A program made the position numbers and the translations under genes. The notes beneath the pieces are model-generated. The model searched no databases. It saw only the letters and a program-made list of their open reading frames with translations, and was not told the DNA's origin. Shown here in pieces: positions 8,548 through 16,009 of a stretch of 35,692 bases of DNA; position 1 is the first letter of the stretch; every line of letters starts with the position of its first letter. The DNA is from Candidatus Omnitrophota bacterium (GTDB taxonomy: Bacteria > Omnitrophota > Gorgyraeia > Zapsychrales > Zapsychraceae), in the NCBI GenBank assembly GCA_020429915.1, contig JAGQKV010000015.1:129593-165284 (forward strand), given 5' to 3'.

Positions 8548-9748
8548 TCTGCTTCTCCCGTGCTTGATACCACATGTGAATAAAGGTTAATCCCAGTTTG
8601 GCGCGTTGAACAAAACTCTCCGGAACCACATACTCCTCGGTACTGTGAATGTTGCCGCCCTGGACACCGAACGTGTCGATGGTCGGCAAACCGCCGGCCG
8701 CCAACCGGTTGCCGTCGCACACACCGCCGCTGGCATGCCAGTTCAGATCGAGTCCTACGGCTACACCGGCTTCTTTCAAAAACCCGAACAGTTTACGGAC
8801 GTCATCCGTCAGCGGCTTGGCCGGTGCCTGAAATTCGCCGTGCAGCTCGACCTTCACCCTATGCTCGCCGGCGATCCGGTGATTGATCAACGGCAGCTGT
8901 TCCTCAAAATACGTCTGAACTTCCCGTTGGTGGAAGCGGACGTTGAACCGGATCACGGCCAAGTCGGCCACGACGTTGCGCGCCGTTCCGCCGGAAATCT
9001 GGCCCATGTTGATCGTCAACTCATCATGATCCCTGAAGAACGTTTTGACCTCCGTGATCCAGGCGGCGGCCGCGTCGATGGCGCTGCGCCCCTCCTGCGG
9101 ATTGCGGCCGGCATGGGCGGCTTTGCCGCGTACGACCAGGGTGAAGTTGCCCGACGCTTTGCGCGCACTAACAAAATCACCGTTGGGCAGCGACGGTTCA
9201 AAGACCAAACCGAGATGACATCCGGCCGCAGCCGCGGTGAGCAGCCCGCCAGATGACAATGAACCGATTTCCTCATCGGCGTTGATGATCACCCGCCAAC
9301 CGATCCGGTCTTTCCAGGGACAGCGCTCCAAGGCCTGCAAAACAAACAGCATCACCACCAGCCCCCCTTTCATGTCGGTAATCCCCGGCCCCTGAATCAT
9401 GCCATTGTCGAGCCGAACGCACTTTTGAAAGGCGCCTTGCGCGGGATGCACGGTATCCATGTGCCCCACCAGCAAGATCTGATGTTCAGCCCCGGGCCGC
9501 TGGCTCAGGCTCAGCGCCGGAGCGGCCATGCCCTGACGGAGTTCGCCGTTGGTGTCACAGTATTGATAAGGGGGTAAGGGAATCATTTCAACAGGAAGTG
9601 AGAAAACGGTAAAGGCGCGAATAAGCTCTTGCGAAAATGCATCGAGGCCCGCGTGATTCGCGGAGAAGGTGTTCATATCGGCCCAGTTTTGCGCCAGGTC
9701 CAGCATCTCGGTTTCCCGGCTTTCCAGCCAGGTCAGCATATCGTGCAT
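8540..9748 (-). CDS. M20 family metallo-hydrolase, possible desuccinylase
   Basis: 402 residues from the ATG at 9748, which has an AAAAGG site 11 bases upstream; an in-frame TTG at 9781 would overlap the previous gene and has no ribosome site. All di-zinc M20 motifs are present in order: LVGHMDTVHP, GPGITDMKGG, NADEEIGS, VFEPSLPNGDFV and the C-terminal GGNIHSTEEY; a dimerisation domain lies between. The sequence resembles carboxypeptidase G2/ArgE-like deacylases. The canonical AstE is an M14-type enzyme and is absent from this operon, so hydrolysis of N-succinylglutamate to succinate and glutamate is a natural candidate role. Specificity cannot be read from sequence. Confidence 0.88.
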   Translation of the reverse strand: MHDMLTWLESRETEMLDLAQNWADMNTFSANHAGLDAFSQELIRAFTVFSLPVEMIPLPPYQYCDTNGELRQGMAAPALSLSQRPGAEHQILLVGHMDTVHPAQGAFQKCVRLDNGMIQGPGITDMKGGLVVMLFVLQALERCPWKDRIGWRVIINADEEIGSLSSGGLLTAAAAGCHLGLVFEPSLPNGDFVSARKASGNFTLVVRGKAAHAGRNPQEGRSAIDAAAAWITEVKTFFRDHDELTINMGQISGGTARNVVADLAVIRFNVRFHQREVQTYFEEQLPLINHRIAGEHRVKVELHGEFQAPAKPLTDDVRKLFGFLKEAGVAVGLDLNWHASGGVCDGNRLAAGGLPTIDTFGVQGGNIHSTEEYVVPESFVQRAKLGLTFIHMWYQAREKQSE

Positions 9749-9774
9749 GGTGTGCGTGGCCTTTTCGTTACGGT

Positions 9775-10065
9775 TTACCAAACATCTTCGACGGGCTTGT
9801 CGAAGATTTCCTGAATCAGGACCGGATTCTTCTTGAGCGCAAAGTAGCAGCCAGCACAGATGGGTTTCAAGGTCTTGTAGGTCATGATCATGAGATCATC
9901 GATGTCGATCTCGGTGAACTCGCGGGAGGGGTTTTTCATATACTCGTAATATTGACTGCGGATCTGGTCCGGACTCTTGTTGCAGAGCCAGCAGCGATCT
10001 TCTTCCGGATCATCGATGCGGTTGATATATGCCGTGAGTCGGGCCAACAAATCGTCGTTATTCAT
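9775..10065 (-). CDS. Small protein with two CxxC motifs, first gene of the arginine operon
   Basis: 96 residues. The start is fixed by a GGGAGG ribosome site. Cysteine pairs CWLC (about 25-28) and CAGC (about 70-73) in a helical, acidic soluble protein suggest one zinc site. No helix-turn-helix is recognisable, and no family name comes to mind. It stops 26 bases before the M20 start and is the first gene after the promoter at 10090-10118, so it is co-transcribed with the catabolic genes. A structural-zinc regulatory or adaptor role is a guess. Confidence 0.75.
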   Translation of the reverse strand: MNNDDLLARLTAYINRIDDPEEDRCWLCNKSPDQIRSQYYEYMKNPSREFTEIDIDDLMIMTYKTLKPICAGCYFALKKNPVLIQEIFDKPVEDVW

Positions 10066-10075
10066 CGCCGCCTCC

Positions 10076-10150
10076 CTAGTAGTATTACTAGTATATCATC
10101 TCACAGGGCCGGACTTGTCCGGCCGGCCGCGATTGCGGAAAAGGTTTTCC
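10076..10150 (-). promoter_or_regulatory. Arginine operon promoter with three palindromes
   Basis: A -10 TATACT lies at 10095-10090 on the minus strand, 24 bases before the first start codon. CTAGTA-gtat-TACTAG (10076-10091) overlaps the -10 end and expected transcript start. An 18-base perfect palindrome (10107-10124, 8-base arms GGCCGGAC) covers the -35 position, where no good TTGACA is seen. A third, 14-base palindrome with GGAAAA arms lies at 10137-10150. None resembles an ArgR box. They are good operator candidates, and the poor -35 suggests an activated promoter. Confidence 0.5.
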
Positions 10151-10242
10151 CGGAAGGAACAGTCTCGTAACTTCTCAGAATAATTGATTTATGACAACTT
10201 CTTACGGTAGGCGGCGGAGCCGAGAGCGGATAATGAAAACGT

Positions 10243-10965
10243 TTACAGACCGCCGAACTGTTCGTTCCAGTCGTAAACATCCTGATCGGGGAGCGGGACA
10301 ACGGTCATCAGCAGCGGCTGTCCGTTGCGTTCGACATAAAACTGATATTCCTGATGGGCACGGAACCGGAACTTGGCTTCCCGGTAGTCTTCCTTGCCGG
10401 CGATATTCATCGATCCGGTGGATTCTCCGGAAATGCCTTTAATGATATCCCCGGGCCGGATGCCGGCGGTCTCGGCGGGTGATCCGCTGACCACCATCTC
10501 CACGCGGACTCCCGGTATCTCCGGTCGGTTGTTATGGTACCAAAATCCCACGTGACCGAAATCGTCTTGATCGGTGTAGACGATGAGATCGCTTTTCAGC
10601 CACATTTCGTCTCCCGGTTCGACCGGCTCGTCGACGTCGTGGCTGTATTCCATATTGATGACCGCGTCGGCGCCTTTACTCCGGCAAAACCGGGCGTAGG
10701 CATTCTCCAAATCTTCCCATTTCAAATCCGAGGCCGCAGCCGCGCGCACCGTCAGTTTCCCGATCTTGAGAATCGGACGTTTGTGCTTATCCAAATCATA
10801 GTCTTCGAAAATTTGATAATGCCGTCCCTTGGGCGGGTAAGTCACATCAACGTACGGTGTGTACTCCACGGAAACGGCCTCGTTCGGCTCATCGGCCGCC
10901 GCTGCGGACGGCCCCGCCAAAGGAACCAAAACGGCGGCCAAACACATCACGGTAATCATTCTCAT
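10243..10965 (-). CDS. Exported PDZ-domain protein
   Basis: 240 residues from the ATG at 10965. Residues 1-24 form a clean signal peptide (MRMITVMCLAAVLVP then AGPSAAAA). The chosen start gives this peptide at the exact N-terminus; an in-frame GTG at 11016 would add 17 residues. Residues about 60-135 contain an unassigned domain with GADAVINMEYSHDV, similar to heavy-metal-binding YbjQ-like or Rcs-type alpha/beta domains, but this is uncertain. Residues about 155-230 form a PDZ domain with VSGSPAETAGIRPGDIIKGI. No protease triad is visible, so it is a periplasmic binding or scaffold protein. A TATACT box 7 bases before the ATG and no Shine-Dalgarno suggest a leaderless message. Confidence 0.82.
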   Translation of the reverse strand: MRMITVMCLAAVLVPLAGPSAAAADEPNEAVSVEYTPYVDVTYPPKGRHYQIFEDYDLDKHKRPILKIGKLTVRAAAASDLKWEDLENAYARFCRSKGADAVINMEYSHDVDEPVEPGDEMWLKSDLIVYTDQDDFGHVGFWYHNNRPEIPGVRVEMVVSGSPAETAGIRPGDIIKGISGESTGSMNIAGKEDYREAKFRFRAHQEYQFYVERNGQPLLMTVVPLPDQDVYDWNEQFGGL

Positions 10966-10972
10966 GCCTATG

Positions 10973-11001
10973 AGTATACTCAAAACCATCCGGGGTGGCC
11001 A
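10973..11001 (-). promoter_or_regulatory. Promoter of the PDZ gene (leaderless type)
   Basis: On the minus strand TGGCCA (11001-10996), a 17-base spacer and TATACT (10978-10973) lie so that transcription would start at or one base before the ATG at 10965. It shares the 100-base divergent region with the promoter of the plus-strand gene. Confidence 0.5.
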
Positions 11002-11032
11002 GCGCTTTTGTGTCACGCAGCGCGGTTCGGTC

Positions 11033-11060
11033 TTGTATTTTCAATGCGCGGCACTACAAT
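11033..11060 (+). promoter_or_regulatory. Promoter of the plus-strand HEPN-like gene (leaderless type)
   Basis: TTGTAT (11033-11038), a 16-base spacer and TACAAT (11055-11060) are followed by six bases and the ATG at 11067. There is no purine-rich ribosome site between the -10 and the start, so the message is probably leaderless. Confidence 0.5.
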
Positions 11061-11066
11061 AGCGGT

Positions 11067-11582
11067 ATGGGAACATACGCCAACATAACCCCGGAACAAC
11101 TGCGCGCCTTCTCGGGCGAGCATCTTTACTACGAAATCGACATGCTCTACGGCGTGGTCGAGCGCCTCAGCGAGCAGCATGCGCCGCAGGACTCGTATCT
11201 CATCAATTCCCTGCTGGAAGCTTATGTGATCCACACGCAGGTCATCCTGGACTTCTTTTATCAGCCACAAATGAAGGCTGACGACGCCAAGGCGATCCAT
11301 TTTATCCGGGACGTCCGGCGCTGGAAACAGGCCATGCCCCCCTACGACCGCTACTTCCGCAAATTCAATCGCCGGCGTTCCCGGGAAGTGGTGCATCTCA
11401 GTTACCACCGGATGGATATCCAGCCGGAAGACAAACCCTGGTACCTGGTCCGCACGACGGAACACGTCAAGCTGGTGGTCAATGCCTTTCTGGAACACGC
11501 CGATCCGGACAAGCTGCATCCGCGCATGTATGATTTGAAGAGAAATGTGGAGGAAAAATACCGGCAGCCGGAGGACGACTAG
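11067..11582 (+). CDS. Hypothetical helical protein, possibly HEPN-like
   Basis: 171 residues and the only plus-strand gene. The ATG at 11067 begins the region with coding character; the frame is open 24 codons further upstream without a ribosome site. The protein is all-helical, with an early helix NSLLEAYVIHTQVILDFFY and a later RRRSREVVHLSYHR stretch. The Arg followed by His at 4-6 residue spacing, after a first long helix, resembles the HEPN RNase fold; similar unnamed 150-200-residue proteins are common in bacteria. No nucleotidyltransferase or antitoxin partner is adjacent. Its stop overlaps the convergent pilT stop through a shared CTAG. The HEPN call is tentative. Confidence 0.75.
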   Translation: MGTYANITPEQLRAFSGEHLYYEIDMLYGVVERLSEQHAPQDSYLINSLLEAYVIHTQVILDFFYQPQMKADDAKAIHFIRDVRRWKQAMPPYDRYFRKFNRRRSREVVHLSYHRMDIQPEDKPWYLVRTTEHVKLVVNAFLEHADPDKLHPRMYDLKRNVEEKYRQPEDD

Positions 11583-13018
11583 CCGAAGACTTTATCGATG
11601 GCGTCGGTGAGCAGGCGGTAGTCCTGTGTTTTGACAACAAAATCGTTGGCTCCGGCGTCGGCCGCCTCGGTGGCATAGCTCGCCTGGAAACTCGGGCTGA
11701 TCATGATGACTTTCAGATTGATATCCCCGCTGGTCTTCAACCGCCGGCAGAAATCGAATCCATCCATATCCTTCAGGTGGGTCCCGCAGATAACCACGTC
11801 GGGTTTTTCATTATCGATCAACGGCTGACCCTCCTTGGCCCCTTCCGCGAACAAAACTTCCCCTTGGTACAGATTCATCAAGGCCTGTCCGATGAGCTTG
11901 ATCTCGTTCTTGTTGTGATCCACGATCACAAACTTCAGTTTCTGACTCTTGGCATTCAGGGCTTCCTTCAATTTCTGACAATGCTGATAGTTCGCGCGCT
12001 CTTTGGCCGTTTCGTACGTTATCTTGCCGTCCTTGTATAGTTGCGCCAAGGTGACCTCCAATGAATGCATGCCTTCGGTTTCGCACGCATCCAGCAGTCC
12101 GCGGATTTCCTTAAAATCATTGCGCCGGATCAGATTCTTGACTGCCATGGTGCCCAGCATAATCTCGGTGGCCAGAATCCGTTCTTCCTTGTCTTTCTGC
12201 GGGATGAGGACCTGATAAATGACCGCCACGATATTAGAAGCCAGTTGGGAAAGGATCTCGTCGCGTGTCCCGGTGGGAAAAACCGATACGATGCGGTCCA
12301 GCGTTCCGATGGCATCCGAGGCGTGGACCGTGGTGATGACCAAATGACCGGTCTCCGCGGTGGTCAGCGCAATGCGGATCGATTCCAGATCCCGGATCTC
12401 CCCGAGACACACCACATCCGGATCCTGCCGCAGAGCGTACTTCAGGGCATTGGTAAAACTCTCCGTATCCTTGCCGACTTCGCGCTGAATAAAAAAACTT
12501 TGATTGGACTTGTGATGGAATTCAACCGGATCTTCGATGGTCACGATCTTGCTTTTGCGTGTGCGGTTGATCATATCGATGATACAGTTCATCGTGGTGC
12601 TCTTCCCGCTTCCCGCAGTCCCGGACAGGATGATAATCCCGCGGTGCGTTTGGGCGAGCTTTTCCACGATGGGGTTGAGATTCAATTCCTGATACGACCT
12701 GATGGTGGCCGGAGTGATGCGGATGGCAGCGGCCATGTTGCCTTCACTAAAGTGAAGATTGATCCGCAGCTGGTACTGGTCCTTGTAAGGATAGGAAAAG
12801 TCGAGTTCCTTGACTTTGAGAAACTGCTGCTTCTGATCCTCGTCGACCAAACCCAGCAATAATGTCTGCAATTGCTCCGGTGTATACGCGGCATACTGTG
12901 TGGGACGCAGATCACCGTGGATGCGGAAAATCGGCGGATGATTGGCCAGCAGGTGAATGTCCGACGCTGCCTTGCTGGCAGCCTCTTCCAGAATCGAGTT
13001 GATGTTGGTAATATCCAT
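11579..13018 (-). CDS. PilT-like twitching ATPase fused to a degenerate receiver domain
   Basis: 479 residues (plain PilT is about 345-370). Residues 1-355 are PilT/GspE-type: N-terminal ASDIHLLA domain, Walker A GTAGSGKST (133-141), Asp-box KIVTIEDPVEF, Walker B LGEIRD (205-210) and His box TTVHA. This hexameric ATPase normally powers type IV pilus retraction at the inner membrane. Residues about 362-479 have the CheY-like beta/alpha pattern, but the phosphoacceptor Asp is replaced by Gly412 (VVICGTHLKDMDG) and the acidic pair is Asp-His; the switch Ser and the conserved Lys463 remain. It should therefore not be phosphorylated in the usual way. The start is the ATG of MDITNINSI; an in-frame GTG lies 8 codons upstream. 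The CBS gene precedes it by 39 bases. No other pilus genes are in view. Confidence 0.93.
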   Translation of the reverse strand: MDITNINSILEEAASKAASDIHLLANHPPIFRIHGDLRPTQYAAYTPEQLQTLLLGLVDEDQKQQFLKVKELDFSYPYKDQYQLRINLHFSEGNMAAAIRITPATIRSYQELNLNPIVEKLAQTHRGIIILSGTAGSGKSTTMNCIIDMINRTRKSKIVTIEDPVEFHHKSNQSFFIQREVGKDTESFTNALKYALRQDPDVVCLGEIRDLESIRIALTTAETGHLVITTVHASDAIGTLDRIVSVFPTGTRDEILSQLASNIVAVIYQVLIPQKDKEERILATEIMLGTMAVKNLIRRNDFKEIRGLLDACETEGMHSLEVTLAQLYKDGKITYETAKERANYQHCQKLKEALNAKSQKLKFVIVDHNKNEIKLIGQALMNLYQGEVLFAEGAKEGQPLIDNEKPDVVICGTHLKDMDGFDFCRRLKTSGDINLKVIMISPSFQASYATEAADAGANDFVVKTQDYRLLTDAIDKVFG

Positions 13019-13057
13019 AAGCGGAACAACTAAAGGCGGCACACGCCTTGAAGCGGC

Positions 13058-13468
13058 CTACTCCGAATCCAGGTAATAATTCTCCAAGACCGTTGACAGG
13101 GCGCGGCAGGCGTCCACGGTCGTAAAAATCCCTACTAACTGGTCATTATCCACAATGATCGCACTGCCATAGTGATGCATCGCCATCTGTTTGGCCACTT
13201 CGTCCAAGGTGGTGTTTGGATCGACCGTATAGGGTTGTTCGTGCAGGATGAATTTGACCTGCAGAGTTTCGGGAGACGCCTTGATGCTACCCACCGACTT
13301 GACGTCCCGGTCGGACAATATCCCCACGACCTTGTTGTTAACCACCACCGGCAGATGACGGATGTTGTATTTGCGCATCGTGCGGTCGGCTTCCGCGATC
13401 GAAGTCTGCTCATCGATCGAGTACGGCTGGCGGGTCATATAGTCTTTTACTCGGGGCATTAAGTGCAT
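13058..13468 (-). CDS. CBS-domain pair protein
   Basis: 136 residues comprising two CBS motifs (about 10-62 and 74-130): VKDYMTRQPYSIDE with GILSDRDVK, and YTVDPNTTLDEVAKQM with GIFTTVDACRAL. Such stand-alone Bateman modules bind adenosyl nucleotides (AMP, ATP, SAM or related ligands) and regulate partners. An AGAAAG site precedes the ATG; a second ATG three codons in is equally possible. Gap to pilT is 39 bases, so it is probably co-transcribed with it and may convey energy state to the ATPase (inference). Confidence 0.93.
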   Translation of the reverse strand: MHLMPRVKDYMTRQPYSIDEQTSIAEADRTMRKYNIRHLPVVVNNKVVGILSDRDVKSVGSIKASPETLQVKFILHEQPYTVDPNTTLDEVAKQMAMHHYGSAIIVDNDQLVGIFTTVDACRALSTVLENYYLDSE

Positions 13469-13543
13469 AAGACGTTTCTTTCTATTGATCGGCTGATCGC
13501 AGCCGCCTAAAGTTTAACCTAAATCCCGTGTGCTCACAAGACA

Positions 13544-13563
13544 AAATCCCGGCGGCGGGATTT
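13544..13563 (-). terminator. Rho-independent terminator after the PP2C gene
   Basis: On the minus strand AAATCCCG, a four-base loop and CGGGATTT form a perfect 8-base stem followed by TTTTGTCTTG. It lies 13 bases after the PP2C stop and closes the mscS-to-PP2C operon. Confidence 0.75.
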
Positions 13564-13575
13564 GTCCGCCCTGCC

Positions 13576-14262
13576 TTAATCCGCCGGCTGCCGGACATGG
13601 ATCACGGTGATATTATCGTGCCCGCCCGCCGCCTTGGCCGCCTCGATGAGACGATCAGGGACTACTTCAGCCGGGCCCCCTTCATAAGCCTTCAGAATCT
13701 CGGCATCCGGCAACATGTGATTCAGTCCGTCACTGCACAACAGAAACTCCTCCTGAGGGCCGACCTCGAGAAGTTCAATATCACCTTGGACCGGTTCCTC
13801 CATACCCATGACCAGCGTCAACACATTCTCATGCGTCGTGGAAGCATGATCGCGGGTCAACAAGGTCAATTGACCGTCCCCATAGCGGTAGCACCGGCTG
13901 TCGCCCACATGGATCACCAGGGCGTGATCATCCCTGATCAGAAGCATGACAAACGTCGTTCCCATACCCGGCAGTCCACGTTGGACGCCCTCACGCACGA
14001 TCAGGTCATTGACGGCGACAATATCCTCCTGAAGCATCGTATGAAACCGCGGATCCGCAAGAGAATGACCCTTCTCGACGGTATGCCGGACAAAATTGGG
14101 CAGCTCGGCGGCCACCAGTTCGGAAGCGACCTCCCCGCCCGGATGACCGCCCATTCCGTCCGCCACCAGGAACAGGCCTGCGGCGTTATCGATCAAGAAG
14201 CTGTCTTCGTTGGTCGACCGGTCGCAACCGATATCCGACTGTCCGTTCCCGATCCAGTTCAC
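13576..14262 (-). CDS. PP2C-type Ser/Thr protein phosphatase
   Basis: 228 residues, the size of small bacterial PP2C/PstP catalytic domains. All metal-binding motifs are present: DRSTNEDSFLI (Asp20), LFLVADGMGGHPGGEVAS (Asp35), GTTFVMLL, VIHVGDSRCYR, CSDGLNHML (Asp177) and GGHDNITVI (213-221). There is no transmembrane or extra domain, so it is cytosolic. It begins directly after the kinase stop (TAA immediately followed by ATG), a coupled kinase-phosphatase pair. It probably reverses phosphorylation by that kinase. A hairpin terminator follows. Confidence 0.96.
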   Translation of the reverse strand: MNWIGNGQSDIGCDRSTNEDSFLIDNAAGLFLVADGMGGHPGGEVASELVAAELPNFVRHTVEKGHSLADPRFHTMLQEDIVAVNDLIVREGVQRGLPGMGTTFVMLLIRDDHALVIHVGDSRCYRYGDGQLTLLTRDHASTTHENVLTLVMGMEEPVQGDIELLEVGPQEEFLLCSDGLNHMLPDAEILKAYEGGPAEVVPDRLIEAAKAAGGHDNITVIHVRQPAD

Positions 14263-15006
14263 TTACACGGTCCTTTCTTTCCACGTGAATTTCTCTAGGT
14301 GGGTCCGCAGTGCGGACAGCTTGCGGAATCGTTTGACGATAAGGGATTCTTTGAGTCCGCAGCAAATGTACTTCAATTCCGGGGGAAGCTTGGCATACTG
14401 CTTCGAACCGCCGAGGCAATCGTAAATAATCCGGATCAAACTGCATAAATCATAATTACGGTTGGCGGCCGTAGGCGCGCCCCAGTGAAACATGTCCAGA
14501 AGTTTCAATTCGAATCCCAATCCGTAACGGTTGACGATGACATTGTCCAGGTGGAGATCGCCGTGATATTCATTTTGCAAATGAATCTCCTCCAGCCCCT
14601 TGGTCAGCGCGTACAGCAGATGAATGGCCTGAAACGGGGTCAGCCGCTTGCCGGGGAATTTCTTGATGAATTCCGAGAGCAACTCCCCTTGAACATACTC
14701 GGAAATCAGGACCGTGACGGGGACTCCGTCGAAATAGATCGTTTCCTCGTTATGGTACTGGATCAGAATGTGGCACCGGCGAAGCTTGTGAAGCTTGCGC
14801 GCGTAGAATCGCGAGGCCCGGTTGTTAATATTGCGATGCGGGAAAAACATCTTGGCGGCCCGCTCGATGTCGGTGTTGACTTCGTGGATCCGGTACACTT
14901 CCCCCTCCCACCCTTCGCCGAGTTTATCGACAATCCGGTACTTGCTGAGAAGCGTGTCTCCGGGCTGATAATCAAACGATGTCAGTTTTAATTTAACGTT
15001 CTTCAT
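14263..15006 (-). CDS. Hanks-type Ser/Thr protein kinase, compact
   Basis: 247 residues. Kinase motifs: glycine loop LGEGWEGEVYR (29-39), the catalytic Lys52 in RAAKMFFP, catalytic loop YHGDLHLDN (Asp150, Asn155) and metal Asp171 in LLDMFHWG, a variant of DFG. The HGD catalytic loop resembles the Rio/aminoglycoside-kinase-like or atypical bacterial kinases more than PknB, and the C-lobe is short. No PASTA, transmembrane or sensor region is present. The ATG at 15006 overlaps the upstream M14 gene by 14 bases. Targets are unknown; RimK, the channels and PilT are nearby candidates. Confidence 0.88.
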   Translation of the reverse strand: MKNVKLKLTSFDYQPGDTLLSKYRIVDKLGEGWEGEVYRIHEVNTDIERAAKMFFPHRNINNRASRFYARKLHKLRRCHILIQYHNEETIYFDGVPVTVLISEYVQGELLSEFIKKFPGKRLTPFQAIHLLYALTKGLEEIHLQNEYHGDLHLDNVIVNRYGLGFELKLLDMFHWGAPTAANRNYDLCSLIRIIYDCLGGSKQYAKLPPELKYICCGLKESLIVKRFRKLSALRTHLEKFTWKERTV

Positions 15007-16009
15007 AATCAAACTTGTCGTCGAAATCGGTCAGGCTTTTCTCAACGGAAGATTGTTTGGCAAACGTCGCGATGTGAAATATCGCGTCACCCCGATTGAC
15101 CAGCGGTAATTGGGAATATCCGATAATCAGACCGGATCTCTCCGCGCGGATCTCGATATTGTGATTTCCCAGCGGATCGGAGATGCGCCCCAGCACGTCC
15201 CCTTCGTTCACGATGGAACCCAATCGCTTCTTGATAATGAGGATCCCGCTTTGATCGGCGCGGATCCAGTAGCGGTCTTTGGCGATTATCGGGTCCACGC
15301 GTTTGGTCTTGGCCGTGACCGGGGGAATCATCTCCAACCGTCGCATCACGGCCAGGATTCCCGACAGTCCGCTGCGGATAGCCACTTCGTCGTAGCGCAG
15401 CGCTTCTCCCGCCTCAAAAACCAGCAAGGGGACATTGTGCTTCACCGAAACCTCCCGCAGAGAACCGTCGATGATATCCGCATCCAGTATCACCGGGACA
15501 TCAAATTCCTTGGCCAAGGCGGTAATGTATTTGTCCTGCAGACAGGCCCGGACCTGCGGCAAATTGGTCCGGTGGCGCGATCCGGTGTGGATATCGATGC
15601 CATGCGTGGCATTGCCCATGATTTCCTCGACGAAGATATGCGCCAGCCGGGCCGCCAGCGAACCGTTGGGCGAACCGGGAAAGGACCGGTTAAGATCACG
15701 CCGGTCGGGAAGATAACGGGTGAGGTTATTGAAACCGAACACGTTCACGATAGGCACCGCGATCAGCGTGCCTTTGAGTTTGCGCAGGTATTTGTGGCTG
15801 ATCAGGCGTCGGATGATCTCCACGCCAATTACCTCATCCCCGTGAATGGCCGCGCAGACAAACAGCCGGGGGCCGTCCTCCCGTCCGCGGATCACCCGGA
15901 CCGGCATGTCCAGGTCCGTAAAATCATATTGTTTGGCGACAAAAATGTCGATATCACGGGTTTCCCCGGGACCGATTTGCACGCCATTGATGACAAAGGG
16001 TTCGCTCAT
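14993..16009 (-). CDS. M14-type succinylglutamate desuccinylase/aspartoacylase family protein
   Basis: 338 residues. Zinc ligands and catalytic residues of the AstE/aspartoacylase family: AAIHGDEVIG (His56, Glu59), DLNRSFPG (105-112), GIDIHTGS (His141) and LLVFEAGEA (catalytic Glu199). A C-terminal barrel-like domain (about 240-325) is typical of the group found beside RimK. It overlaps rimK by 4 bases, so it is more likely the partner enzyme of the RimK/RimB modification system than a true AstE, although de-succinylation of succinylglutamate cannot be excluded. Exact substrate is unknown in the literature as I know it. Confidence 0.92.
   Translation of the reverse strand: MSEPFVINGVQIGPGETRDIDIFVAKQYDFTDLDMPVRVIRGREDGPRLFVCAAIHGDEVIGVEIIRRLISHKYLRKLKGTLIAVPIVNVFGFNNLTRYLPDRRDLNRSFPGSPNGSLAARLAHIFVEEIMGNATHGIDIHTGSRHRTNLPQVRACLQDKYITALAKEFDVPVILDADIIDGSLREVSVKHNVPLLVFEAGEALRYDEVAIRSGLSGILAVMRRLEMIPPVTAKTKRVDPIIAKDRYWIRADQSGILIIKKRLGSIVNEGDVLGRISDPLGNHNIEIRAERSGLIIGYSQLPLVNRGDAIFHIATFAKQSSVEKSLTDFDDKFDYEER

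Noticed and set aside
9749-9781. TTG start for the M20 gene
   Set aside because: It overlaps the preceding stop and lacks a ribosome site, whereas the ATG at 9748 has AAAAGG upstream.
13019-13042. GTG start 8 codons upstream for the PilT fusion
   Set aside because: Possible, with AAGG close by, but the ATG begins the conserved PilT N-terminus (MDITNINSI); kept as an alternative only.
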